Assembly: GCF_014066305.1 (NCBI RefSeq)
Contig: NW_023501044.1
Span: forward strand, 1,132,001-1,196,000
Direction: 5' to 3'
Length of the DNA: 64,000 nt
From: Letharia columbiana
Lineage: Eukaryota; Ascomycota; Lecanoromycetes; Lecanorales; Parmeliaceae
Below, one piece after another: positions 51,051-61,440 of this stretch; within the stretch, counting starts at the first letter, position 1; every line of letters starts with the position of its first letter. The notes beneath the pieces were generated by a model. It was not told the DNA's origin. It did not search any database and worked only from the letters and a program-made list of their open reading frames with translations. The position numbers were made by a program, and so were the translations under genes.

Positions 51051-52115
51051 ATAAAAAAAATATATAAATTAGTATTTAAGATAAAGCTAAGAATATAATC
51101 GTTTAGAGAGATTAAAAAGTAAAAAAGATTATAAAAATAATAGTAATATAAAAGTCTTAAAGAGTAAATAGATTATAGCTAAAAGGTCTAGCGAAAATAG
51201 CTAAAATATTTATAAGTCGATTTTAAAGCGCCGAGACGCTATATATAGTAAGAAAAATAATTATTAAAGTTATATATAAGATTAATACTACTTAATATTA
51301 ATTTATCTATTATCTTATATTAGAAAGTAATTATTTATTTAGAAGACTTACTAGATAATAGAAAGATTTAATATAAAAAGTAATAAAAGAAGTAGTTAAA
51401 GAAAGAGTAAAGATAGCGATATTATATCGAAGTTTTTTAATATAATAAGTCGCTATATATATTAGCTATATACTCTAGTATATATTAATAAAATTTATAT
51501 TAATTTAGCGATAAAAGATAATATAAATATCTCTATTAATATAGATCGCAGCGAAGATATTACTTTAATAAATAAGAATCGAGTTTACGATATATATATA
51601 ACTCTTATAAGAGTATTATCTATATTTACGCTAACGTAAGCTAATAGAAAACGCGATATAAATTATATAAGAGTTATATATAAGAGTATATATATAATAA
51701 TAATAAAAGGAGATTAGTATACGTTAGCGTAATCTCTTAGTTATCTAATATCTCTTTTATTTATAATCGATATTTAAAGTATAAATAAGAGAAGTAGCGA
51801 TAAGAGTAGCGATAGATATAGTAATAGAAGTAGCGATAAGAGAGGCTAATAGCCTTTTTAGCTAAGTATATCTTTAAAATAAATATAAATATCTATTAAT
51901 AATAGCGCGAGACGTAGAGACTATAATGATTATAAGTACTTAATAATCTATAAAGCTATAAGAGCGAAGATTTAATACTACTATCGATATATTAATATAC
52001 TCTTTATACTATCTATAAATTATCGTAAAGTATTCTTTAAGATATTTATTATATATAAAGTTAATTTAAATAATTATAATCTTATTTAACTATTATCTTA
52101 ATTAATATATATATT
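51051..52115 (+). pseudogene. Region after the chromodomain, possible extra ORF
   Basis: A decayed frame rich in Gln-type stops, Lys and Ser continues well past the chromodomain, where most Ty3/gypsy elements soon reach the polypurine tract. Near 51620-51740 the palindromic TTACGCTAACGTAA and the related TACGTTAGCGTAA occur about 100 bp apart. The frame could be a long C-terminal extension or a separate ORF. No family recognised. Confidence 0.35.
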
Positions 52116-52850
52116 ATTAATATATATAAAAGAATAAGATAGAGCTAAGCTTGAAAATCTTAAATTTATATATATAGTTAATTATTAATTTAAGTTCGCT
52201 ACGCTTTTTAACTAGATCGGCTAACTTATTATAGATAAATAAATTAGCGTTTATAACTATTAAAATCTCGTCCTTCTATATCTTCCTTATTAAAAAAATA
52301 GATATATATTATTAACACATAGAATTACTTTTTTGTTTTCTATTAAAATTTTAAGATTTTTTTTTAAATTTTGAAGCGCTATTTGTGCTTTCCAAATTTT
52401 TAAGAATTTTGAAATTTAGTCTTATAATTATTAAAGCGCAAGGAATTCAAATATCGCTCACCAAAGTTCGCTCACTAAAGATCGCTCACCCACTTACAGA
52501 GGTCTGCACCGAAAGTCCTACACCCGCCAAGACTCTTGCGCTCAGACTTCGGATAACGCCTCACCTAAAGGGCTACCTGGACAATGCGTCTGGAGTTCTT
52601 CGGAATCGCACCTAGCCCTAGCCAGGTTTCGGGGCTTAATGCCCCTATCAAGCCAAAAGAAGTAGGTACCTAAAGTCCCATCCATGCGCCGTAAGAAGAT
52701 ATTTCTAGGCTTCCCCTCTACAGGGCCGCTTTCCGAAAGTAGAGTTAGGGCTGCACTAGTGCGGGTATAGAACTTTCGATATAGACCTCTATACTCGATA
52801 GCCTTAATTAAAAAAATAATTATGAATTTAATTTATAGATCTTTACTCGT
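52116..52850 (-). repeat. Short dispersed element inside the gypsy, carrying a MITE
   Basis: Begins ATATTATTAATATATATAAA and ends TTATAGATCTTTACTCGT. Without the 295-bp insertion at 52497 and the second TA it would be about 440 bp, the usual size. The right half is lightly mutated, for example TCGCTCACCAAAGTTCGCTC. Confidence 0.75.
52497..52791. mobile_element. 295-bp TIR element at a TA site (mariner-like MITE)
   Basis: The left end CAGAGGTCTGCACCGAAAGT and the inverted right end TAGAGGTCTATATCGAAAGT form a 20-bp terminal inverted repeat; every difference is a RIP-type transition. The element is flanked by TA (52495-52496 and 52792-52793), and removal restores the CACTTACTCGATAG sequence of uninterrupted short elements (compare 43712-43735). 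It is GC-balanced and nearly free of RIP, and its length is too small for a transposase. TA duplication plus CAG ends fit a Tc1/mariner-type MITE. The 76-codon open frame at 52385-52615 straddles its edge and is not a gene. Confidence 0.85.
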
Positions 52851-53383
52851 ACTATTATAATAATATATAGCTCGCTATCGCGATATTATAATAAGAATAA
52901 ATAAAGATAAAATAGTAAATATAAAAAAGAATTAGATACTTACTTATAATAGCGTTAATATTAATATTATTACTAAAAAGAATAAAAGTTAAATTAAAAG
53001 TAAGTCTTTTATACTTACTAGCGCGACTTTTAATAATTATTATAATAGAACTATTATAATTATAAAGTAATAATATAATAATAGCGTATAGTAATAGCGA
53101 TAATAGTATATCGTAATAAGATAATACTACGTCTATATTCTATTAACTAAAATAATAATATATATAATAATATTATCGCGATTTAGTATATAAATATAAT
53201 AATATATTTAAGAAGATCTTAGAGTATATAATATAGATACGCTATTATAGTATATATTAATTTAGATTATATTTAAATTAATAAGAGATAGCGTAGATAA
53301 TATTAATAAATTTATATATATTTAATTATAAGATATAATAATAATAAGATTTAGAGATTAAATCTTCTAAAAGAGAATATAAT
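52851..53383 (+). other. Gypsy 3' region before the LTR
   Basis: RIP-mutated DNA of the gypsy element. The purine-rich AAAAGAGAATATAA just before 53384 is the probable mutated polypurine tract. Confidence 0.5.
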
Positions 53384-53640
53384 TATAAAAATAAAAGTAC
53401 TTAAAGCGAATTAATAGACTCGCTTATCTCGCTTATTAGACTATAAGCTATATAGCTAAAACGAGTATTTAATATACTTAATAAAGTCTTAAATACTTAT
53501 AAGTTCTCTTTTCTTTTCTTCTTTTTTTAGTTATTAGTTTATCTAGTAACTAATCTATCTATTCTATTAATTACGTATCTAGACCTTATAATTATATAGC
53601 TATTATATAGTTTTATTAAAAGAGATCTTATTATCTTATA
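53384..53640 (+). repeat. 3' LTR of the 7.9-kb gypsy element
   Basis: 257 bp, partner of 45749-46003. Differences are mainly transitions, consistent with RIP acting after insertion. Confidence 0.9.
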
Positions 53641-54125
53641 TAAACATTTAATAGACGATATTTAAATTCGTTACTTTTAAATATCTATAAGACTAAATTT
53701 AATAGCTCTTTTTTTATCTAAAAGCCTATATTTTATTTTATAATTTAAGAAAAAAATCTTAAAATCTTAATATAAAATAAAAAGGTTATTTTAGAATTAA
53801 ATAATATATATCTAATTAGAGCTATTCGACTATTCATCGAACTTTAGTAAGCGATATTTAAATTTCTTACGCTTTAATAATTATAAGACTAAATTTAGAA
53901 ATTCTTTTAAAATCTTAGAGTTCACGTTTCGTTTTATAATTTAAAAAAAAATCTTAAAATGTTAATAGAAAATAAAAAAGTTATTTTATATATTAATAAC
54001 GTATATTTAATTTTTAATAAGAAGGCGATAATTTAGCCGCTCTAGCTAAAAAGCGTAGAGAACTTAAATTTATAATTAATTATATATATAAATTTAAGAT
54101 TTTCTAATTTAGCTCTATCTTATTC
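53641..54125 (+). repeat. Short dispersed element, right part (split by gypsy)
   Basis: Continues the element begun at 45668. It contains AAGCGATATTTAAATTTC-type blocks and ends TTTAGCTCTATCTTATTCTT. The complete element was therefore present before the gypsy inserted. Confidence 0.7.
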
Positions 54126-55152
54126 TTTTATATATACTAATAAAATATTTATTTAATATTATTCTATTTTAAAATTATATAATTTATAATATAAAAAAAA
54201 TCTTATTACGCTAGTCGCTAATATTAATATATATAATAACTTTTTAAATCTTAATATAGTTTATAATATAATAATTAGAATAATAAAAAGAATATTATAT
54301 TTTTATTAAGGTTCTTAATAGATTTATTAGATTTATTTAAACTTATTTCTTATCTTCTTTATTATCTTAGCTTCTCTAAAAAAAAAATTTATTAAATTTT
54401 TTTTAATATTATTTAGAAGTTCTTTTAAAATTAGTTAAATATTATATATTATATAAAGAATATATTATAAATAATTTAGAGACTTAAATCTTTTAATATT
54501 AAGCGAGTTATTTATTATAATAATAAAAAGATAAATTATTAAATTATTAAAGAGTATATTATTATTACTAATAATATTAATTATAAATTTAAATATATAA
54601 ATTTAAATCTTATATTCTAGAAGAATTAAATTAATAATATTTATAAGTTTCTAACTAGTATATTTATCTTCGATATATTTAAAATTTATAAGAATCTTAT
54701 ACTATTACTAATTAATATTAATAAAAAAAACTAGAATTATTATAAATAATTAATAATTATAAAGTAATTAATAATTTAGAATTAAAGAAACTTTAATATT
54801 ATTAATTAATAATCTTATCTCTAGCTTTATATCTTTTCTTATTAATTAATTCTTTATAATAAATACTAATTTTAATTATATATTAAAAATAAAGTAATAT
54901 AAAAATTATAATATCTTAGAATTATAAATAATTATAAATAAAATATTAATATTTATAATTTAGCGATAAAATTATTTTAAGAAATCTTCGTATATAAGTT
55001 TTTAATCTTCTAATACTATAAAAGAATTTTAATTTTTTTTTCTAAAGTAAATAATAAATTAAACTTTCTATTTATTTTTTTATTTATTAAAAATTTATAT
55101 TATTTAATTTAGAAATATATTTAATCTTTAAAATTATTAATTAAATTCGTTT
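54126..55152. other. AT-rich RIP-mutated DNA
   Basis: No gene, repeat boundary or RNA recognised. Confidence 0.4.
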
Positions 55153-55591
55153 ATTAATATATATAAAAGAATAAGATAGAATTAAGCTTAAAAATCTTAA
55201 ATTTATATATGTAGTCAATTATTAATTTAGAGTTACTACGCTCTTTAATTAAACTAGCTAAGTTATCGCGAGTAAATAAATTAATATTCGTAATTATTAA
55301 AATCTCGCTCTTCCACGCCTCTCTTATTAAAAAATAGATATACGTTATTTACAATAGTAATAACTTTTTTGTTTTCTATTAAAATTTTGAGATTTTTTGA
55401 TTTAGATTTTAAACCGCTATTTACGCTTTTCGAATTTTTAAGAATTCTGAAAATTTGTCCTATAACTATTAAAGCGCAAGGAATTCAAATATCGCTCACC
55501 AAAGTTCGCTTATTAAAGATCGCTTACCTATTTACTCGATAGCCCTAATTAAAAAAATAATTATAAATTTAATTCATAGGCCTTTACTCGT
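55153..55591 (-). repeat. Short dispersed element, 439 bp
   Basis: Begins TTAATATATATAAAAGAATA and ends TTCATAGGCCTTTACTCG. It has the standard interior with GCGCAAGGAATTCAAATATC near 55473. Mutation load is moderate. Confidence 0.75.
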
Positions 55592-57103
55592 TATAAACTA
55601 CTTAAATCAAATTTCTTAATATATATTTTAAATTTAATATATACTATTATATTACTTATTTCGTAATCTATAAATAGATAAATTAAAATCTTATTATAAT
55701 AATAATAAATAATATATAACTTCTTAAAATTAACGAGTATATATTTATTAAATTACATCTATTTCTAAGATTTTCTAATTTCTAAACTCTAATAAAGAAG
55801 TTAATAATTATTATTAAATTTAAACTAATTCTATATAATCTATACTCTCTTTATCTATTACTATATTTTTTATTTTTTATTATTAATATTAAAAAAATAT
55901 AAAATTTATTACTATTTTTATATTAAAATATATTTATTAATATCTTATATTAAGTATTATTAATTAAAAAAGCTAGATTTATATTAGATAAAGATCTAGA
56001 TAATATCTTAAAATTAAGATATTTAAAGAGAAATTAAAAGAGATATATAAATAAATAAAATATTAGAAATAAAATAGAATTAATATTAAATATATAAATT
56101 CTATCTCTTACTATAATAGAAATTTATATTACTTTAATAATATATCGCTATATTATTCTTAATATTTTAAATTAAAAATTAATTCTTTCTAATTAATATT
56201 ATAATTAATATCTAAAGTATATTTAAAATATAAAAAAAAGCGCTTATATATAGCTTTATAATATATATTAATAAAAAAAAGATAATTTCTTTTTCTAATT
56301 AGCTTTCTAATTAATATTTAAACTTAATTTATTTTAAAATAATATTTTATTTTAATAAAACTTTAATTATATAATATTAATTATCTTAATAATAAATATT
56401 TAATATTATTCTTTTCTAATTTACTCTTTTTTTTAAAAAATTCTTTTTATTATTATAATTCTTATATTATAATATACTTATTTATTATAATATTATCTAT
56501 ATTTAAAAAAATAAATTTATTTTTCTTATACTCTATAATTAAATTAAATTAGCGATATTATTTTTATAAAGTAAATATATATTTAATAGCGCTATATTTC
56601 TTAATATAATAATTAATTATATTATTAACTATAATTTATTAATATATAATATTATTATTTATTAAAGTTATTAATTTAAAAATTATAAAAGATTAGAAAA
56701 TTCTTAATAATTTATTAAGTATTATCTAGATTTATCTAAATTATCGAAATAAAGTAAAAATAAAATTAAGCGAAGATAAAAATTAGAAGATTATATGCGA
56801 AGTTTAAAAAGTATAATTATAAATAAGAAAGGTGCGTAGTTATATCGATTATATATATCTAAATTAAATAGTAAATTAATTATACGCGTTAATTATATTA
56901 TTATTAATTAGACTTTATAGCTTATATATTAAAGAAAATTCGCGAATTATAGAGATTAATAGATTTAATTATTTTTTAAATTATATTTATTTAAGTAATA
57001 AAGAAGATTTTAATTTATATAGCTTTGAATTTAATTAATTCGCTTAAAATTTAAATCTTTATATTAATTATACTTTAAGAAGTTATAAAAATAAAATTAA
57101 TAA
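55592..57103. other. AT-rich RIP-mutated DNA
   Basis: Probably old transposon sequence. A short plus-strand stretch near 56880-57060 reads as plausible protein (for example NKEDFNLYSFEFN), but no family is recognised. Confidence 0.35.
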
Positions 57104-57556
57104 ATTAATATATATAAAAGAATAATATAGAACTAAGCTTAAAAATCTTGAATTTATATATATAATCAATTATTAATTCGAATTCGCTACGCTTTTTAAT
57201 TAGATCGACTAAATTATTATAAGTAAATAAATTAGCGTTCGTAATTATTAAAATCTCGCCCTCCTATCTCTTTCTTATTAAAGAAATAAATATATATTAT
57301 TAATATATAGAATTACTTTTTTGTTTTCTATTAAAATTATTAGATCTTTTTTTAGATTTTGAAGCGCTATTTATACTTTCCGAATTTTTAAGAATTTTGA
57401 AATTTAGTCTTATAATTATTAAAGCGCAAGGAATTCAAATATCGCTTACCAAAGTTCGCTTACCAAAGATCGCTTATCAAAGATCGCTTATCTACTTACT
57501 CGATAGCTCTAATTAAAAAAAAAAATTATAAATTTAATTTATAGATCTTTACTCGT
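57104..57556 (-). repeat. Short dispersed element, 453 bp
   Basis: Begins TTAATATATATAAAAGAATA and ends ATAGATCTTTACTCGTA. It carries one extra copy of the block AAGATCGCTTATC compared with the 55153 copy. Confidence 0.75.
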
Positions 57557-58009
57557 AATTTTAATAATATAACTTACTCTTTAATAATTAAAAATAAAGA
57601 AAATTATTAACTAATATCTAGCGACTTAATTATATATATTTTATATAAAAAGAATTACTTTATAATTAAAAGATATATAGCTTCTTAGATAATTATAATA
57701 AGATATAAATTTATAAATAATAATATAGTATTATTAAAGTCTAAATATAGTTTTTATAAAAAGAAAATATATAATAAATAAAATAAAAACCATTTTAAGT
57801 TAAGAATTAGATATTCTTATTATTATTCTACTTATTATTTTAATTATATATTTAACTATTATATTTAATCTAATAACTTTATATATATTATATTTATAGA
57901 ATAAAACTTTTTAAATTAATTTAAATATAAATATATATTTATAAAAATACTATTACTTTAATAAAAGAGATTTCTTATTCTAAAATCTATATTAAATTAA
58001 AGATTATAT
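57557..58009. other. AT-rich RIP-mutated DNA
   Basis: Nothing recognisable. Confidence 0.4.
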
Positions 58010-58385
58010 CCCTATATTCGATACCTTTAATTTCTAAAGCTATTATTAATATTATAATTAAATTTATATAGTAATAATATATCTTTCTTATTAATAAATG
58101 TCTTTATATTTAATACTTTTAATTTCTATAATTATTATTAATATCGCGACTAAATTAATATAGTAATAATACGTCTTTCTTATTAATAGATATTTCTATA
58201 TTTAATAGCTTTAATTTCTATAATTACTATTAATATCGCGATTAAATTCGTATAGTAATAATACGCCTTTCTTATTTACGAATATCTTTATATTTAATAG
58301 CTTTAATTCTTATAGTTACTATTAACATCGAAATTAAATTTATATAATAATAGTATATCTTTCTTATTAGCGAGTATATTAATAA
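58010..58385. repeat. Tandem repeat, about 92-bp unit x4
   Basis: The anchor around TTTAATAGCTTTAATTTC recurs at about 58016, 58108, 58201 and 58292. Each unit also holds TATAGTAATAATA and TCTTTCTTATTA. Units differ by C/T and G/A changes. Confidence 0.8.
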
Positions 58386-58889
58386 TTATAAATAGCTAAA
58401 ATAAAGTAGAAAATAGTAAGCGACTCTTAATAATATTTGATTCTAAACTTATAACTTCTTTATCTTATTTAAAAGTAAAAATATTTATATCTAGAATTTA
58501 AAGTAAGTAAATTTTAATATATAATTATTAAAGATCTAGATATAAATCTTCTAATACTTCTTACTAAGCGTTTAACGCTATTAAAAAGAATATTAATCTT
58601 TAATTATATTTATATTAATCTTTTAAATAAGATTATATATTAATAGAAAGTCTTAATTTATATTAATTATAATTATAAAGATAATTATAATTATAACTTT
58701 AGATATAATTAAATATTTAAGTTATAAAACTTATTACTAACTAATAAATAAGAGATTAAATTATATTAATTATTCTATTTAATATCTTATTTATTATAAA
58801 AATATAAAGTTATCTTTTAAAAGTAAATCTTTAACGATAATAGTTAAATAATATAATATATATATATATAATATAATATCTTACGAATT
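58386..58889. other. AT-rich RIP-mutated DNA
   Basis: No gene or repeat boundary recognised up to the direct repeat starting near 58890. Confidence 0.35.
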
Positions 58890-59314
58890 ATATATTAAAA
58901 GAATAGCTTTAAAATTATAAGATTAATTAAAATTTAATAGCGATAAATCTCGCGTAAAGCTTAAGCTATAACTCGCGTTAGTTATATATAATAAAGATTA
59001 TAATAATTAAAAGAATATACTATTTAATTTCTATTAATACTTTAATATTACTAAATTAAAGATAATATTTATTAAAATAATAAGAATATTTATTAAAGTA
59101 GCGGCGATATCTAGTAAACGTATTATTATAATACTTTTAAATAGATTATTATTAGACGTAATTTAAAATAATATTAGCTTTTTTAAAGAGCTATTAATAA
59201 TAAATTAAATATATATATATTAAGCTCTTTACGTAATCTATCTATATATTAATTTAAAATTATTAAAAAATAAAGAATAAATATATAGCTTAAAGTCTAT
59301 ATTATATTTAAATA

Positions 59315-59768
59315 TATTACGAATTTAGTATACTTTAGAGAATTCTTATCGTTTAGATAAGAGTTTACGCTCTTTTAATGCTTTAACGTAACGATTAGCA
59401 ATAAGATACGCTTTTTTATAATAAATAATAGTAATATCAGTTTAATTTCTAATGTAATTCGAATAGTCTAAATAGATTATTTAGTCTATATAGTATATTA
59501 ATAGCATATTAGACTTATAATCTAGAGAAGAAGTATTTAAATTCTCTATAGAGTATTAGATTATAAGTAGCTTACGGGATTATACTCGAAGAGTTTCTAA
59601 ATATAATATACGTATAGGCTAACGCATAGAAATATACGCTATTTTTCGAAGTGTGTAATTATTACGGATTTAGTATACTTTAGAGAATTCTTATCGTTTA
59701 GATAGAGGTTTACGCTCTTTTAGCGCTTTAACGTAACGATTAGCGATAGAATACGCTTTTTCGTAATA
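59315..59768. mobile_element. TRIM-like LTR element, 454 bp
   Basis: Two 109-bp LTRs (59315-59423 and 59660-59768) flank 236 bp of interior. The termini TATTACG...CGTAATA are mutually inverted, as LTR ends should be (TG...CA before RIP). The flanks AAATA (59310-59314 and 59769-59773) are a 5-bp target duplication. Copy B of the surrounding repeat, near 63550-63575, shows the empty site. There is no coding capacity, and the size is that of terminal-repeat retrotransposons in miniature. No clear primer site or polypurine tract survives, so the strand is undetermined. Confidence 0.85.
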
Positions 59769-60041
59769 AAATATTACTATAATAATATTAAATTATTAAA
59801 ATAGAAATTTAATATATAAAGAAGATAGTCTTATAATAAGAAGAATTAATATAAAAAGAAAGTTTTAGAGAAAAGAGAAAGCTTAGATATCTATTATTTA
59901 TATTAAATATTTAGATTACTTTATATCGTCTAATTTAATTTAAATATTAATAAATAATATACTTTCTCTTTAATTATAAAGATTTAAGCTTAAGCGAATT
60001 ATATTTATTAAATACTATTATCTAATATAATCTTATTTACT

Positions 60042-60046
60042 TTTAT
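60042..60046. repeat. Left target-site duplication TTTAT
   Basis: TTTAT precedes the 5' LTR and recurs at 61354-61358. The empty site in copy B, ACTTTTATAATAATTA near 63832, has it once. Confidence 0.9.
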
Positions 60047-61353
60047 TATTACGAGCGTATTCTTAATATACTACTTAGCTCTATAGTCTAGCGAGCCTTA
60101 ACGAAGATATCTTCTATTATATTATATCTTCTTCTCATCTATATAATTCGATAGTCTTATTATTCTTAATCTATCTTATCTATACTAGTATTATATCTAT
60201 ATAAATTCTAATATTATAATAAGACTTCTTTATATACTCGATAAAGAGAAATGTAATCGAACTTACTTTATTCGAATTAGCGGACGAATTTAAAGAAATA
60301 CGCTGATAGAGACTTTAATAAGATATTAAGTTAAGTTATCGTATTTCTAAATAAGTCTATTAAACGAGTAACTCGATTTTAAAGAGCCTTATAGAATAGC
60401 GAAACGATCTTACTAGAATAGTAGGCGAGGGATAAATAAGATATAGAAATTATTCGTACGACTAGCGAATTAATAGTAGAAAGAAATCGTTATAAACTCT
60501 ATATAATAAGTCTACTATAAAGATAATAAACGTATAATCTCTTTATTAAGTATATCGATAATATATATAATAAGTCTACTATAATGGCGACGGGAATAGA
60601 CTTAATAATACGATTACGATTCGATCTCTTTATTAAGTATATTAATAACACATATAGTAAGTCTACTATTAAATGACATTTATTATATTTAATTCTTTCT
60701 CTATCTTTCTACTAAATCTACGAATCGATAAATAAAACTAAGATAAAGAATAAAGTAGAGAATAGATTTTTAATAATAAGAGTATAGAAGACATAGGGTA
60801 AATCTATAGTAAAGCTCTCAGGTTAGACTATTAACTGGTATTAAGAAAGTTTTATAATATATATATATATTAGATTTTCTTTAATTCTATCGAACTATAG
60901 TAACTTTGATAAGACGACTAGATAAGGAGAAGGACTCGAGGAATCTTGCTGGTACGCAGGCAAGATGTGGCTATATCTCTAGGATCTCTGAAGGACGATG
61001 TGGGTATGGCAGGTATGGTATAGTTAAGACCAGTATACGGCTCGGTAATACTACTACACCTCGGCAAATCTTCTCCGATCGAGGCCTATACGGACTATGG
61101 ATGTTTGAAGACACAGGGCAAGTAATGGGCGTGTATCTCCGGTCTACCAGCTATGGGGGCCATGGCTATTGAGAGAAGAGGGGTAGTGTTACGAGCGTAC
61201 CCTTGATATATCACTTAGCTCTATAATCTAGCGAGCCTTAGCGGAGGCATCTTCTACTATATTATGCCTTCTTCCCACCTACATAGTTCGATAGCCTTAT
61301 TATTCTTAATCTACCTCACTTATACTAGTATCGCATCTATACTAGTTCTAATA
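60047..61353 (+). mobile_element. Non-autonomous LTR retrotransposon, copy 2 (1307 bp)
   Basis: Same family as 18290-19883. The LTRs are 167 bp each (60047-60213 and 61187-61353), with the duplication TTTAT. The interior shares the CAGTGAGCC-type repeats in mutated form (60510-60675) and the region before the polypurine tract, but is about 290 bp shorter than copy 1. The left 870 bp are heavily RIP-mutated, while 60930-61330 keeps many CA and TG dinucleotides. The 88-codon open frame at 60906-61172 exists only because this part is spared. It aligns with part of a frame of copy 1 at 19341-19838, but the pattern of change gives no sign of protein conservation. Confidence 0.9.
61187..61353 (+). 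repeat. 3' LTR of copy 2, lightly mutated
   Basis: Starts TGTTACGAGCGTACCCTTGA, like the clean 3' LTR of copy 1, and carries fewer RIP changes than its own 5' partner at 60047-60213. Confidence 0.9.
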
Positions 61354-61440
61354 TTTATAATATTTATAATTATTATTATAATTCGTATAGATTAAAAAAT
61401 AAGATATTTAAAAGAGCGAGTTAGTAAATAATTATCTTTA

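Larger units (their letters stand above)
45749..53640 (+). mobile_element. Ty3/gypsy chromodomain retrotransposon, 7892 bp, RIP-dead
   Basis: The LTRs are 45749-46003 (255 bp) and 53384-53640 (257 bp), starting TATAATAG and TATAAAAA (a mutated TG start) and ending CTTATA. The duplication TAAAC flanks the element. The interior reads, on the plus strand, gag, a possible zinc knuckle, reverse transcriptase, RNase H, integrase and chromodomain, the Ty3/gypsy order. A further decayed frame lies between the chromodomain and the 3' LTR. A short dispersed element (52116-52850) is inserted near the 3' end. Frame changes between pol domains show a few indels besides the many RIP stops. The catalytic RT motif is destroyed, so the element cannot move by itself. 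Confidence 0.92.
58890..61440. repeat. Diverged direct repeat, copy A (holds two LTR insertions)
   Basis: Similar to 63130-63930 (copy B). Matching landmarks include AAATCTCGCGTAAAGCTTAA (58946 and 63211), ATATAAAGAAGATA (59813 and 63601) and AAGCGAGTTA-type sequence at the right end. Copy A is longer because the elements at 59315-59768 and 60047-61353 inserted into it. The repeat itself is unidentified and RIP-mutated. Confidence 0.7.

Noticed and set aside
52385..52615. 76-codon plus-strand open frame
   Set aside because: It straddles the boundary between a short dispersed element and the MITE inserted into it, so it cannot be an old gene.
45668..57556. Short dispersed elements as Helitrons
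   Set aside because: They lack a TC start and a CTRR end with a preceding hairpin, and the one checked target does not sit between A and T.
60906..61172. 88-codon plus-strand open frame
   Set aside because: It lies in the spared part of the second LTR copy. Comparison with copy 1 shows gaps and no sign of protein conservation.
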